A stretch of 64,000 nucleotides of DNA from an uncultured Erythrobacter sp. Lineage in GTDB: Bacteria > Pseudomonadota > Alphaproteobacteria > Sphingomonadales > Sphingomonadaceae. Below, in pieces: positions 16,727 to 24,891 of the stretch; the stretch's first letter is position 1; every line of letters starts with the position of its first letter. The stretch lies in the NCBI RefSeq assembly GCF_947492365.1, contig NZ_CANLMB010000001.1:62001-126000 (forward strand). Direction: 5' to 3'. Under the pieces are notes generated by a model, which saw only the letters and a list, made by a program, of their open reading frames with translations, was not told where the DNA came from and made no database searches. Position numbers and translations under genes: made by a program.

Positions 16727-19474
16727 CTAGCCCAACCGCGCCAGCGCGCCTTCGAGCCGTTCGGCCTCGGCGGCGTGGTGTGCGAAGTCGGCTTTGGCCT
16801 TTTCGACCGCTTCAGGCTTCGCACGCTCGACGAAATTGGCGTTGGAAAGCCGTCCTTCGAGGCTCTTCGCTTCCTTCTGCGAGACGGCGAGCGCCTTTTC
16901 GAGGCGGGCTTTCTCTTCTGCGATGTCGATGATCCCTTCGAGCGGGATCACGAACACATCGCTTCCTGCGGTCACCTGCATCGCCGGTCCTGCGGGAGCC
17001 TCGCCGATAGTGACCGGCGTCAGGCGCGCAAGCCGCTCTATGGCTGCGCTTGAGCGCTCGATGGTCGAGGTCGCGAGGCTCGAAGCGCTCGGCAGGAACG
17101 CCGCCAGCTTTGCGCCCGGCGAAATGCCCAGCTCGTTCTTGGCCGAGCGGACATTGGAGGTGAGGTCGATAACCCAATCAATCGCGTCGGTCGCTTCCTT
17201 GGAGACTTCGGCGCGCGGGCTGGGCCATGCGGCAGTTATGAGGTCGTATTTGCGTGTCCCCCCCTGAAACTTGGCCTGGGCGTGCCACAGCTCTTCGGTG
17301 ATGAATGGCATGAAGGGGTGGAGCATGACCAGAATCTGGTCGAGCGCCCACCCGGCGACCTCGCGGGTTTCGCTGGCGGCAGCCTCGCTTGCGCCCTCTG
17401 CAAAGACCGGTTTGATCAGTTCCAGATACCAGTCGCAGAACCGGCTCCATGTGAACTGGTAAATCGCGTTCGCCGCCGCATCGAAGCGCAGATCGGCCAT
17501 TGCGGCCTCGATTTCAGCGCAGACATTCTGCACTTCGCCGATGATCCACTGGTTGGCGGCAAGACGCGCGGTCGACGCCTTGATCGTCGAGCTCTTTCCG
17601 ATCCCGTTGGACTGGCAAAAGCGCGTCGCGTTCCACAGCTTGGTGGCGAAGTTGCGGTATCCCTCGACCCGCTTCTCATCCATCTTGATGTCGCGGCCCT
17701 GGCTTTCCATCGCCGCCATGAAGAAGCGCAGCGCATCGGCGCCATACTGGTCGATCAGGCCGAGCGGATCGACGACATTGCCCTTCGACTTCGACATTTT
17801 CGCGCCATCGGCTGCGCGCACAAGGCCGTGCAGATAGAGCTTGGGCCAGGGCGCCTGCCCCATATTGTACTGCCCCATCATCATCATCCGCGCATCCCAG
17901 AAGAACAGGATGTCAAAGCCGGAGATGAGCAGGTTGTTGGGGAAGTGCTTTTCGAGCAGCGGCTGCCCTTCTTCCGGCCAGCCAAGCGTTGCGAAAGGCC
18001 AGAGGGCGGAGGAGAACCATGTGTCGAGGACGTCGGAGTCGCGGGTCAGCTCGGTGTCTTCACCGGCCTGAGCCTTCGCGGCCTCTTCGCTTTCCGCGAC
18101 GAAGACATTGCCGTCTGCATCGAACCAAGCCGGAATACGGTGCCCCCACCATAGCTGGCGCGAGACACACCAAGGCTGGATGTTCTCCATCCAGTTGAAG
18201 AAGGTCTTCTCCCACGACTTCGGGACAATTTCGATAGTGCCGTCGCGCACGTCCTGAATGGGTTTTGCGGCGAGCTTTTCGGCATCGACATACCATTGGT
18301 CGGTCAGCCACGGCTCGATCACCACGCCGCCGCGGTCGCCGAAGGGGGTTGCGATCTGGCGCGGTTCGGCGTCGTGTTCGACTTCCTCGCCCTTCTTGGT
18401 CTTGGAGACGTGCGGGATCAGGTAGCCCTGTTCCTTCAGGCGCTGCACAACCAGCTCGCGCGCGCCGTCTTTGCCGTCGCGTTTGAAACGGTGAAGGCCG
18501 AGATATTCCTCCGGCACCAGCCCGTCCGAAGTCTGGCAGACATTGGCATCGCCATCGAGCATGTTGAGCATCTCGCCCGCAGCAAACCCGGCGCGTTTGC
18601 CCACGTCGAAATCGTTGAAGTCGTGGCCCGGCGTGATCTTCACCGCGCCCGAGCCAAGCTCGGGATCGGCGTGTTCGTCAGCCACGATCGGCACGCGGCG
18701 GCCGGTGATCGGCAGCACCACATGTTTGCCCACGACGCTCTTGTAGCGCTCATCATCGGGGTGGACCGCAACCGCCATATCGGCGAGCATCGTCTCGGGC
18801 CGCGTGGTCGCGACCTCGATGTAGTCGCGCCCGTCGCTCAGCGTCACGCCATCCTCCAGCGGATAGCGGAAATGCCAGAAACTGCCCGGGATGGTCTGCG
18901 TTTCGACCTCGAGATCGCTGATCGCGGTCTTGAGCTTGGGATCCCAGTTCACCAGACGCTTGTCGCGGTAGATCAAACCGTCATTGTAGAGGTCGACAAA
19001 GGTCTTAAGCACGGCCTTGGTAAAGTGCTCGTCCATCGTGAACTGCTCGCGCGACCAGTCCATCGAACAGCCCAGACGGCGAAGCTGGTTGGTGATGGTT
19101 CCGCCGCTTTCGGCCTTCCATTCCCACACCTTGTCGACGAATTCCTTGCGGGTGTAATTGGTGCGCTTGTCCTGGCGTTCTTCAAGCTGGCGCTCGACCA
19201 CCATTTGAGTCGCAATGCCCGCATGGTCGGTGCCAACCACCCACAACGCGTCCTTGCCGCGCAGGCGCTCGTAACGGATCACGATGTCCTGCAACGTGTT
19301 GTCGAGCGCGTGGCCGATATGAAGCGAGCCGGTCACATTAGGCGGCGGGTTGACGATGGTGTAGGGCTCGGCGTCAGGGCGCTCGGGGCGGAATCCGCCG
19401 GTCTGCTCCCAATGGGAATACCATCGCGCCTCGATTGCGACGGGGTCGAACGTTGTGTCGATTGTCTGAGTCAT
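16727..19474 (-). CDS. valS: valyl-tRNA synthetase
   Basis: A 915-residue class I aminoacyl-tRNA synthetase charging tRNA-Val. The ATP-binding signatures are HIGH at residues 52-55 (within [12 protein letters not shown]) and KMSKS at 559-563. The CP1 editing domain ([17 protein letters not shown], and a [19 protein letters not shown] stretch) and a C-terminal coiled-coil arm ([26 protein letters not shown]) are present, as expected for ValS as opposed to IleRS or LeuRS. The start [15 protein letters not shown] is the normal N-terminus; the ribosome-binding site is weak. The gene is divergent from the Mla operon, with a large palindrome between them. Confidence 0.97.
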   Translation of the reverse strand: MTQTIDTTFDPVAIEARWYSHWEQTGGFRPERPDAEPYTIVNPPPNVTGSLHIGHALDNTLQDIVIRYERLRGKDALWVVGTDHAGIATQMVVERQLEERQDKRTNYTRKEFVDKVWEWKAESGGTITNQLRRLGCSMDWSREQFTMDEHFTKAVLKTFVDLYNDGLIYRDKRLVNWDPKLKTAISDLEVETQTIPGSFWHFRYPLEDGVTLSDGRDYIEVATTRPETMLADMAVAVHPDDERYKSVVGKHVVLPITGRRVPIVADEHADPELGSGAVKITPGHDFNDFDVGKRAGFAAGEMLNMLDGDANVCQTSDGLVPEEYLGLHRFKRDGKDGARELVVQRLKEQGYLIPHVSKTKKGEEVEHDAEPRQIATPFGDRGGVVIEPWLTDQWYVDAEKLAAKPIQDVRDGTIEIVPKSWEKTFFNWMENIQPWCVSRQLWWGHRIPAWFDADGNVFVAESEEAAKAQAGEDTELTRDSDVLDTWFSSALWPFATLGWPEEGQPLLEKHFPNNLLISGFDILFFWDARMMMMGQYNMGQAPWPKLYLHGLVRAADGAKMSKSKGNVVDPLGLIDQYGADALRFFMAAMESQGRDIKMDEKRVEGYRNFATKLWNATRFCQSNGIGKSSTIKASTARLAANQWIIGEVQNVCAEIEAAMADLRFDAAANAIYQFTWSRFCDWYLELIKPVFAEGASEAAASETREVAGWALDQILVMLHPFMPFITEELWHAQAKFQGGTRKYDLITAAWPSPRAEVSKEATDAIDWVIDLTSNVRSAKNELGISPGAKLAAFLPSASSLATSTIERSSAAIERLARLTPVTIGEAPAGPAMQVTAGSDVFVIPLEGIIDIAEEKARLEKALAVSQKEAKSLEGRLSNANFVERAKPEAVEKAKADFAHHAAEAERLEGALARLG

Positions 19475-19528
19475 GTTGCCTGGCTCGCTAACGCGCGTTG
19501 TTTGTTTCTGAGTTTGTTTCGGGCCGGG

Positions 19529-19609
19529 GCCACCCGCTCCCTCCGCCCTTCCACCCGGATTATCACACCGGGTTACGATCCGGGTGGAAGGGCGGAGGGA
19601 GCGGGTGGC
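19529..19609. repeat. perfect 32-bp inverted repeat
   Basis: The 32 bases at 19529-19560 (beginning GCCACCCGCTCCC) are exactly reverse-complementary to 19578-19609, separated by 17 bases. The loop contains a CCGGGT that could pair alternatively with ACCCGG at the end of the left arm. It lies between two divergent genes, so it is not a terminator for either. It has the form of a dispersed palindromic unit (REP/MITE-like). Confidence 0.9.
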
Positions 19610-19651
19610 ATGGCACCCAAGTTAAAAATGCCATGCCAAGCCATTGGGTGC
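19607..19651. repeat. nested short inverted repeats beside the palindrome
   Basis: GGCATGGCA (19607-19615) is complementary to TGCCATGCC (19629-19637), and GCACCCAA (19613-19620) to TTGGGTGC (19644-19651). The two potential hairpins overlap each other and abut the 32-bp palindrome, between it and the Mla permease start. Confidence 0.7.
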
Positions 19652-19720
19652 AGTGCAACAATTCTCGCATGTGCATGCCCACTTGAGCCTGCAACAAAAA
19701 CACCGCATAGCTTGCCGGTT

Positions 19721-20833
19721 ATGGACGCTGATGCGCACTTTTCTCTCGAAGATGACGGGGCGGGCGGGCAAAAGCTCCTGCTTTCCGGACCCTTATTGGT
19801 TTCGACAATCGGCCGGATAGAGAATGATCTTCAGGCAGTAAGCGAGCCTCTGAGCGCGATCGACCTGTCGGGTGTGAGCGAGATCGATACGGTCGGCGCG
19901 TGGATCACCTGCCGCTTGTCACGCGCGCATTCAGCCAGCGTCACCGGAGCCTCCAATCAGGCGCAGCGATTGCTCGAAGCGGTGGAGAGCGCTGGCAATG
20001 ATGCCGAGATGCTCCCCCCGCGTGTGCCGGTGTGGAAGCGCGTGCCGGAGGCGATGGGCGAGCAGGTCTTCAACGCGCAGGCCGGTATCATCGGTGTGGT
20101 CGGCTTTTTCGGCCAGATCCTGATCGCTGCGGCGAGCCTTGCGCGGCACCCTTCGCGTTTTCCTATGCGGTCGGTCGTTCGGCAGATGGAGCTGGTCGGC
20201 GTCGCCGCGCTGCCGATCATCGGCTTGATGAGCTTTCTCATCGGCATCGTAATTGCGCAGCAGGGCGCGGTGCAGTTGTCGCAATTCGGTGCCGAGACGC
20301 TGACGGTCAATCTGGTCGGGCGGATCACTCTGCGCGAACTGGGCGTTCTGATGACCGCAATCATGGTCGCAGGCCGGTCAGGCAGCGCCTTTGCTGCGCA
20401 GATCGGGACGATGAAACTGACCGAAGAGGTCGATGCGATGCGCACCATCGGTATCTCGCCGATAGAGGTGCTGGTGATCCCGCGCATCATCGCCTGCACT
20501 GTGATGATGGTGCTGCTGGGCTTTTACGCCTCGGTCGTCGGGATCATCGGCGGCGCGGTGATCGGGCAGGTCGCGCTGGGCATACCGTTCTTCACCTTCC
20601 TTGAGCGAATTCAGGAGGTTGTGCCGCTGCACGATGTGTGGGTGGGCTTGGTCAAAGCGCCGGTCTTCGGGCTGATTGTTGCGCTGGCGGGCTGCTATCA
20701 CGGCATGCGTGTGCAGGGAAATTCGGAAGAGGTCGGCCTGCGCACCACGATGGCGGTCGTCTCGGCGATCTTTGCGGTGATCGTGCTCGATGCCTTTTTC
20801 GCGGTGTTCTTTACCGAGATCGGTTGGGGTTGA
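19721..20833 (+). CDS. mlaE: STAS-MlaE fusion ABC permease
   Basis: A 370-residue permease of the Mla/Ttg2 lipid-transport ABC family. Residues 1-100 form a STAS-like domain (KLLLSGPLLVSTIGR..., AIDLSGVSEIDTVGAW), equivalent to a separate MlaB subunit in E. coli; residues about 115-370 are the MlaE permease with the conserved VGVAALPIIGLMSFLIGIV helix and the AGRSGSAFAAQIGTMKLTEEVDAM coupling loop. The frame is open far upstream across the palindrome, but MDADAHFSLEDDG at 19721 starts the STAS fold; the ribosome-binding site is not obvious. First of four genes that should move phospholipids between inner and outer membrane. Confidence 0.88.
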   Translation: MDADAHFSLEDDGAGGQKLLLSGPLLVSTIGRIENDLQAVSEPLSAIDLSGVSEIDTVGAWITCRLSRAHSASVTGASNQAQRLLEAVESAGNDAEMLPPRVPVWKRVPEAMGEQVFNAQAGIIGVVGFFGQILIAAASLARHPSRFPMRSVVRQMELVGVAALPIIGLMSFLIGIVIAQQGAVQLSQFGAETLTVNLVGRITLRELGVLMTAIMVAGRSGSAFAAQIGTMKLTEEVDAMRTIGISPIEVLVIPRIIACTVMMVLLGFYASVVGIIGGAVIGQVALGIPFFTFLERIQEVVPLHDVWVGLVKAPVFGLIVALAGCYHGMRVQGNSEEVGLRTTMAVVSAIFAVIVLDAFFAVFFTEIGWG

Positions 20834-20836
20834 GCG

Positions 20837-21649
20837 ATGTCCGATAACAGAACCGCCTCCCACGAACGCTTCAGCCCCGATCCGCCGATTGTGATCGAGG
20901 GGCTGGTCAACAAATTCGGCGATTTCACCGTGCATGACGGGCTTGATCTGGAGGTCCGCCGCGGCGAGATTCTGGGCGTGGTCGGCGGTTCCGGCACTGG
21001 CAAATCGGTACTGATGCGCTCGATCATCGGCTTGCAGGAGCCAGATGAGGGCCGGATCGACGTGCTGGGCGCGACCATCACCGGGGTCGATCCCGATCAG
21101 GATTTCGGCGTGCGCTGCCGCTGGGGCGTGCTGTTTCAGGGCGGTGCCTTGTTCTCCACGCTGACCGTGGGCGAGAATGTCGAAGTGCCGCTCAAGAAGT
21201 TCTTTCCAGAAATTGACGACGAGCTGCGCCGCGAAATCGCGCGCTACAAGGTGCTGCTGTCGGGCCTTCCCGAAGAAGCCATTGCCAAATATCCCAGCGA
21301 GCTATCGGGCGGGATGAAGAAGCGTGCAGGCCTCGCCCGGGCGCTCGCGCTTGACCCTGAACTGCTGTTTCTGGACGAGCCGACTGCTGGTCTCGACCCT
21401 ATCGGCGCGGCCAAGTTCGACCGGCAGACGCGCGAGCTTAAAGAGACGCTGGGCCTCACCGTTTTCCTCATCACCCACGATCTCGATACGCTTTACGAGA
21501 TTTGCGACCGCGTGGCTGTGCTGGCGGACAAAAAGGTTATCGCGGTGGGCACGATTCCCGAGCTGATGAAAATCGGCCATCCGTGGATCGAGGAATATTT
21601 CAACGGCCCGCGCGGACGCGGCGCGCAGGCAGCGCAGGCGCGGTGTTAG
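20837..21649 (+). CDS. mlaF: Mla-type ABC transporter ATPase
   Basis: A 270-residue ABC ATPase, the MlaF component of the lipid transporter. Walker A is GGSGTGKS at 50-57, the signature is LSGGMKKR, Walker B is LLFLDEPTAGLDP, and the switch His is in FLITHDLDTLYE. The LSGGMKKRAGLARALALDPE stretch is characteristic of MlaF/Ttg2A rather than sugar or amino-acid importers. It begins three bases after the permease stop, so translation is coupled. The C-terminal IEEYFNGPRGR motif, known to contact the neighbouring subunit in MlaF, is present. Confidence 0.93.
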   Translation: MSDNRTASHERFSPDPPIVIEGLVNKFGDFTVHDGLDLEVRRGEILGVVGGSGTGKSVLMRSIIGLQEPDEGRIDVLGATITGVDPDQDFGVRCRWGVLFQGGALFSTLTVGENVEVPLKKFFPEIDDELRREIARYKVLLSGLPEEAIAKYPSELSGGMKKRAGLARALALDPELLFLDEPTAGLDPIGAAKFDRQTRELKETLGLTVFLITHDLDTLYEICDRVAVLADKKVIAVGTIPELMKIGHPWIEEYFNGPRGRGAQAAQARC

Positions 21650-21706
21650 ACTTATGAATAGCAAATCATGGACATATCGGCGCTTAGGCGTTCATAGGAG
21701 CGGGTG

Positions 21707-22654
21707 ATGGAGACGAGAGCCAATCATCTCTGGGTCGGGACCGTGGTCCTAGTATTGTTGCTCGCGCTTGCGGCGGCGATCGTGTGGATCGCGCGGCTGG
21801 GGCAAGGCTCGCAAAACGAATTCGACATCTTCTACTCACAGGCCGTTTCGGGCCTCGCGAATGGCAGTCAGGTTTCCTATGCTGGCGTGCCGGTTGGTCA
21901 GGTCACCAGCATTGCCCTTTCCGAAGACGATCCGGAATTCGTGCGTGTCCGCGTCAAGGTGCGCGACGAGGTGCCAATCCTGGTCGGGACGACCGCGACA
22001 ATCCAGTCGAGCTTTACCGGCGTTTCGACCATCCTGCTTGACGGCGCGCGCAAGGATGCGCCTGCGATCACATGCGAGACAACGGCCTGCCCCGAAGGGC
22101 GCCCGGTCATCCCGCCGCGCGATGGCGGGATCAACGCGCTGCTCAATTCCGCCCCGTTGCTGCTGGAACGGCTGGCGACACTGACCGAAAATCTCAACAT
22201 CCTGCTCGGCCCTGAAAACCAGCAGCAACTATCGGGCATTCTCGCCAATTCGAACCGGCTGACCAACGAGTTGGCCGATGCTGCACCGCAGATGGCGACC
22301 ACGCTGGCCGAGATGGAAGTGACCTTGCGCGAAGCGGGCGAGGCGCTCGATGCTTTCGAGCAAGCGACGCTGACGACCGACCAATTGCTCAATCAGGAAG
22401 GGCCATTGCTCGCGGCCGAATTGCGCGGCACGCTCGCCTCGGCGAACGAGGCGGCGGCATCGCTCGCGGCGACGCTGGAGGATACGCGGCCAGCCGCGCG
22501 GGCGCTGCGCGAGACGACCTTGCCCGCAGCCGAGGCAACCTTGCAGGATCTGCGCACCACCAGCCGGAGCCTGCGCGCGATTACCGAACGGCTCGAAAAT
22601 CAGGGTGCAGGATCGCTGATCGGCGGACAGTCACTGCCGGATTACGAGCCATGA
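21707..22654 (+). CDS. mlaD: MlaD/MCE-family substrate-binding protein
   Basis: A 315-residue periplasmic MCE-domain protein anchored by one N-terminal helix (LWVGTVVLVLLLALAAAIVWIARLG). The MCE domain (about 40-125) has the usual FDIFYSQAVSGLANGSQVSYAGVPVGQV start. A long alpha-helical, Ala/Leu/Glu-rich tail follows (about 150-300), as in extended MCE proteins that form a channel. The ATG at 21707 is six bases after GGAG; a GTG three bases earlier is possible. Its stop overlaps the ATG of the lipoprotein gene. Two cysteines (CETTAC) within the MCE region may form a disulfide. Confidence 0.92.
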   Translation: METRANHLWVGTVVLVLLLALAAAIVWIARLGQGSQNEFDIFYSQAVSGLANGSQVSYAGVPVGQVTSIALSEDDPEFVRVRVKVRDEVPILVGTTATIQSSFTGVSTILLDGARKDAPAITCETTACPEGRPVIPPRDGGINALLNSAPLLLERLATLTENLNILLGPENQQQLSGILANSNRLTNELADAAPQMATTLAEMEVTLREAGEALDAFEQATLTTDQLLNQEGPLLAAELRGTLASANEAAASLAATLEDTRPAARALRETTLPAAEATLQDLRTTSRSLRAITERLENQGAGSLIGGQSLPDYEP

Positions 22655-23277
22655 TAGGGACACGAGACATGAACCAGTTCCGCACTTTCGCGGTGCTCGC
22701 GGCGGCAAGTCTGACGCTTTCCGGCTGTATCAGCCTAGGCGCGGCGGAACCGCCTGAGAGCTTGTTGACGCTGTCATCGACTGCGACCGCTCCTGCCGGA
22801 TCGGGCGCGGTGACGGGGACCGAGGGAAGCGAAGGCGCGATTGCTGTGCTGACACCTGAAGTGCCAGCAAAGCTCGATGTGTTGCGCGTGCCGGTCAATG
22901 TGACCGATACCGAAGTCGCCTATCTGCAAGATGCGGTCTGGATCGAGAAGCCTGCGCGTTTGTTCCGCCGCCTGCTAGGCGAAACCCTGCGCACGCGCGG
23001 TGCGGCATTGGTGCTGGACAGCGACGACACGCCGACCATTGCAAGCCAGACTGTGCGCGGGACGCTGATCGAGATGACCTATGACGTGCCGACATCTTCG
23101 GTCGTAGTGCGCTTTGACGCGCTGCGGACGGGTGAAGATGGCAGCGTCACGTCGCGCCGTTTCGAAGCGAGCGAAAGCGGGCTTGCACCCGAAGCGTCAT
23201 TGGTTGGACCGGCGCTCAACCGCGTGGCCAATCAGGTTGCGGGCGAAGTCGCCGATTGGGTTGTGAACGGCGACTAG
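22651..23277 (+). CDS. ABC-transport auxiliary lipoprotein
   Basis: A 208-residue lipoprotein: signal peptide with lipobox LSGC (acylated Cys about residue 25), then a beta-rich domain of the ABC-type transport auxiliary (PqiC/LptE-like) family, with LRVPVNVTDTEVAYLQDAVWIEKPARLFRRLLGETLRTRGAALVL. Such lipoproteins sit at the inner leaflet of the outer membrane and complete Mla/MCE systems. The start is either the ATG overlapping the mlaD stop (22651, ATGA) or one at 22669; I keep the overlap. Its 3' end overlaps the convergent ATP12-family gene by four bases. Confidence 0.85.
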   Translation: MIGTRDMNQFRTFAVLAAASLTLSGCISLGAAEPPESLLTLSSTATAPAGSGAVTGTEGSEGAIAVLTPEVPAKLDVLRVPVNVTDTEVAYLQDAVWIEKPARLFRRLLGETLRTRGAALVLDSDDTPTIASQTVRGTLIEMTYDVPTSSVVVRFDALRTGEDGSVTSRRFEASESGLAPEASLVGPALNRVANQVAGEVADWVVNGD

Positions 23278-23981
23278 TTCGCTCTGGCGAGCAATGTAAG
23301 CTGATGCGCTGAAAGGAAATCGGCCTGCCGCTTGGCGCGCCTTTCCTCCGCCTCATAATCGCGGCCCCACAGATCGGCCTGCCATTCCTCTTCGAGACAC
23401 GCCGCGCGCCACAAGGCGAGCGCTTCGGCCGGATCATCGGTCTCATAGGCGGAAAGCCCGACAATGAGCGAGGCGGCGAGATTGGTCATCACCTCGACGC
23501 CCGCCAGAGCAAGCGGGTCGAGCCGCATCAGCCGCGCGCGCAAAGCCGCCTGCGCGGCCTCGTCCTGATCGCGGTGGATGATCCCGCTGACACGTGTCAG
23601 CTTGATCCCTTCGCGCGTCTCGAATGCGGTGACGACTGGCTCCCACACTTCGATCTGGCGGGCATAGAGATGCTCGTCAGGATCGGCGCGGTAAAGCAGC
23701 GTATCGGTGTCTCCATATTTGGTGATTGTGTCCACAATGCTCGCCGGATCGGGAGTGATGACGTCGATGGCGTAATCCACCGCGTCGCGCAGGGGGAAGC
23801 TCTTGGGATCAAGCTCTTCACCTTGCGCTGACCACTCTTTTGCGAGTTCAGCCGCAAGCGCCTCGGCTCGCACCACTTGCGGCGTGCCTTTGACTGTCTT
23901 CAGCCCGCGCCCGTCGAGTGTCACCTGCCACCCGCCCGCAACTTCGCGCGTGCCGACTTCATCGTAAAACCGCTTCATCAT
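23274..23981 (-). CDS. ATP12-family F1-ATPase chaperone
   Basis: A 235-residue homologue of mitochondrial ATP12, the chaperone that binds the F1-ATPase alpha subunit during assembly. The family motif region FYDEVGTREVAGGWQVTLDGRGLKTVKGTPQVV is at the N-terminus, followed by EWSAQGEELDPKSFPLRDAVDYAID and LLYRADPDEHLYARQIEVWEPV. ATP12 proteins are confined to alphaproteobacteria and mitochondria. Last of five minus-strand genes joined by four-base or one-base overlaps. It ends on the convergent lipoprotein gene. Confidence 0.9.
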   Translation of the reverse strand: MMKRFYDEVGTREVAGGWQVTLDGRGLKTVKGTPQVVRAEALAAELAKEWSAQGEELDPKSFPLRDAVDYAIDVITPDPASIVDTITKYGDTDTLLYRADPDEHLYARQIEVWEPVVTAFETREGIKLTRVSGIIHRDQDEAAQAALRARLMRLDPLALAGVEVMTNLAASLIVGLSAYETDDPAEALALWRAACLEEEWQADLWGRDYEAEERRAKRQADFLSAHQLTLLARAN

Positions 23982-24232
23982 TCGCCCGCGTCGTTGGCCC
24001 TATCTTGCGCTTTCCATTTCTTGGCGAGCATGGGCGGGGCAAAGAAAAACGCGACCACCCCGATAACCGCCAGCGCCACGCCGATCGGATAGGGGGCCGC
24101 GACAACACCTTGCGCGATGGAAATCCCTGCAACAACGCCGAGGATCGCGGCGAGGCGGATACCGCTCATGATCTGGTACCGCCACGCCGCGCGGGTCGCA
24201 TCGGCCTCATTGTCTTTCGGTAGCTGGCTCAT
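23978..24232 (-). CDS. small two-helix membrane protein
   Basis: An 84-residue protein with two hydrophobic segments (about 24-43, RLAAILGVVAGISIAQGVV, and 48-66, PIGVALAVIGVVAFFFAPP) joined by a very short turn and flanked by charged termini (KKWKAQDRANDAGE). Not assigned to a family. The ATG at 24232 shares its A with the TGA of the phosphatase gene (TGATG), with GGAG eight bases upstream; a GTG one codon earlier is possible. Its stop overlaps the ATP12 gene start. Its position next to an F1 assembly chaperone is suggestive but no more. Confidence 0.75.
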   Translation of the reverse strand: MSQLPKDNEADATRAAWRYQIMSGIRLAAILGVVAGISIAQGVVAAPYPIGVALAVIGVVAFFFAPPMLAKKWKAQDRANDAGE

Positions 24233-24891
24233 CACAATCGCTCCAGTTCAGCGCGCAGTCCGGCAACATCTTCGGCAACCATCGCCGCGCCGCTTTCGGT
24301 CAGTTCCTGCGCGTCGTGATAGCCCCACGCGACCCCGAGCGGGCGCACGCGCGCGGCTTCGGCCATGACCATATCAAACGAGGTATCACCGATCATCACC
24401 GCATCGACCGGCTGCACACCTGCCTCGAACAAAGCGGCTTCCAGCATGGCCGGATGCGGCTTGGACGGGTGGCGGTCGGCGGTCTGGAGCGAGACGAACA
24501 GGTCTTTCAGGCCGTGCCCGTCGAGGCAGGCATTGAGCCCGCGATCCGATTTGCCCGTTGCGACCGCCAATTGCCAGCCGCGCTCGTGCAGGTCGCGTAG
24601 AAGTTCGGCGATTCCGTCGAACATAGGCTCATGCAGCAGGCCCTGCTGGCGGCGCTCGAAGTAGAAGCTCCTGTAGAATTCGACCACATGGCCGACCCGC
24701 TCATCTTCGAGATCAGGTGCGAGCTGGCGGATTGCCACCGGCAGGCTCAGCCCCACAATTCGGCGCACTTCGTGGCGGCTGGGCGGGTCGAGCCTTGCGC
24801 GGGTGAAGGCGTGCTCCATCGTGTCGCAAATATCGGCCTGCCCATCGACCAGCGTCCCGTCGCAATCGAAGACCGCGAGTTTGCCGCTCAC
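24232..24891 (-). CDS. HAD-family phosphatase (phosphoglycolate phosphatase-like)
   Basis: A 219-residue HAD hydrolase. Motif I is DCDGTLVDG (nucleophile Asp9, general acid Asp11), motif II VATGKSD, motif III lysine in HPSKPHPAM and motif IV MIGDTSFDM. A helical cap lies between motifs I and II, the subfamily IA layout of phosphoglycolate phosphatases and beta-phosphoglucomutases. Starts with GTG overlapping the rluA-type stop (GTGA). Substrate is not determined; the placement after a pseudouridine synthase is frequent in Sphingomonadales. Confidence 0.86.
   Translation of the reverse strand: MSGKLAVFDCDGTLVDGQADICDTMEHAFTRARLDPPSRHEVRRIVGLSLPVAIRQLAPDLEDERVGHVVEFYRSFYFERRQQGLLHEPMFDGIAELLRDLHERGWQLAVATGKSDRGLNACLDGHGLKDLFVSLQTADRHPSKPHPAMLEAALFEAGVQPVDAVMIGDTSFDMVMAEAARVRPLGVAWGYHDAQELTESGAAMVAEDVAGLRAELERL

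Noticed and set aside
18296..19720. Upstream extension of the Mla permease frame, antisense to valS
   Set aside because: Passes through the palindrome and antisense to valS; the STAS domain begins at 19721.
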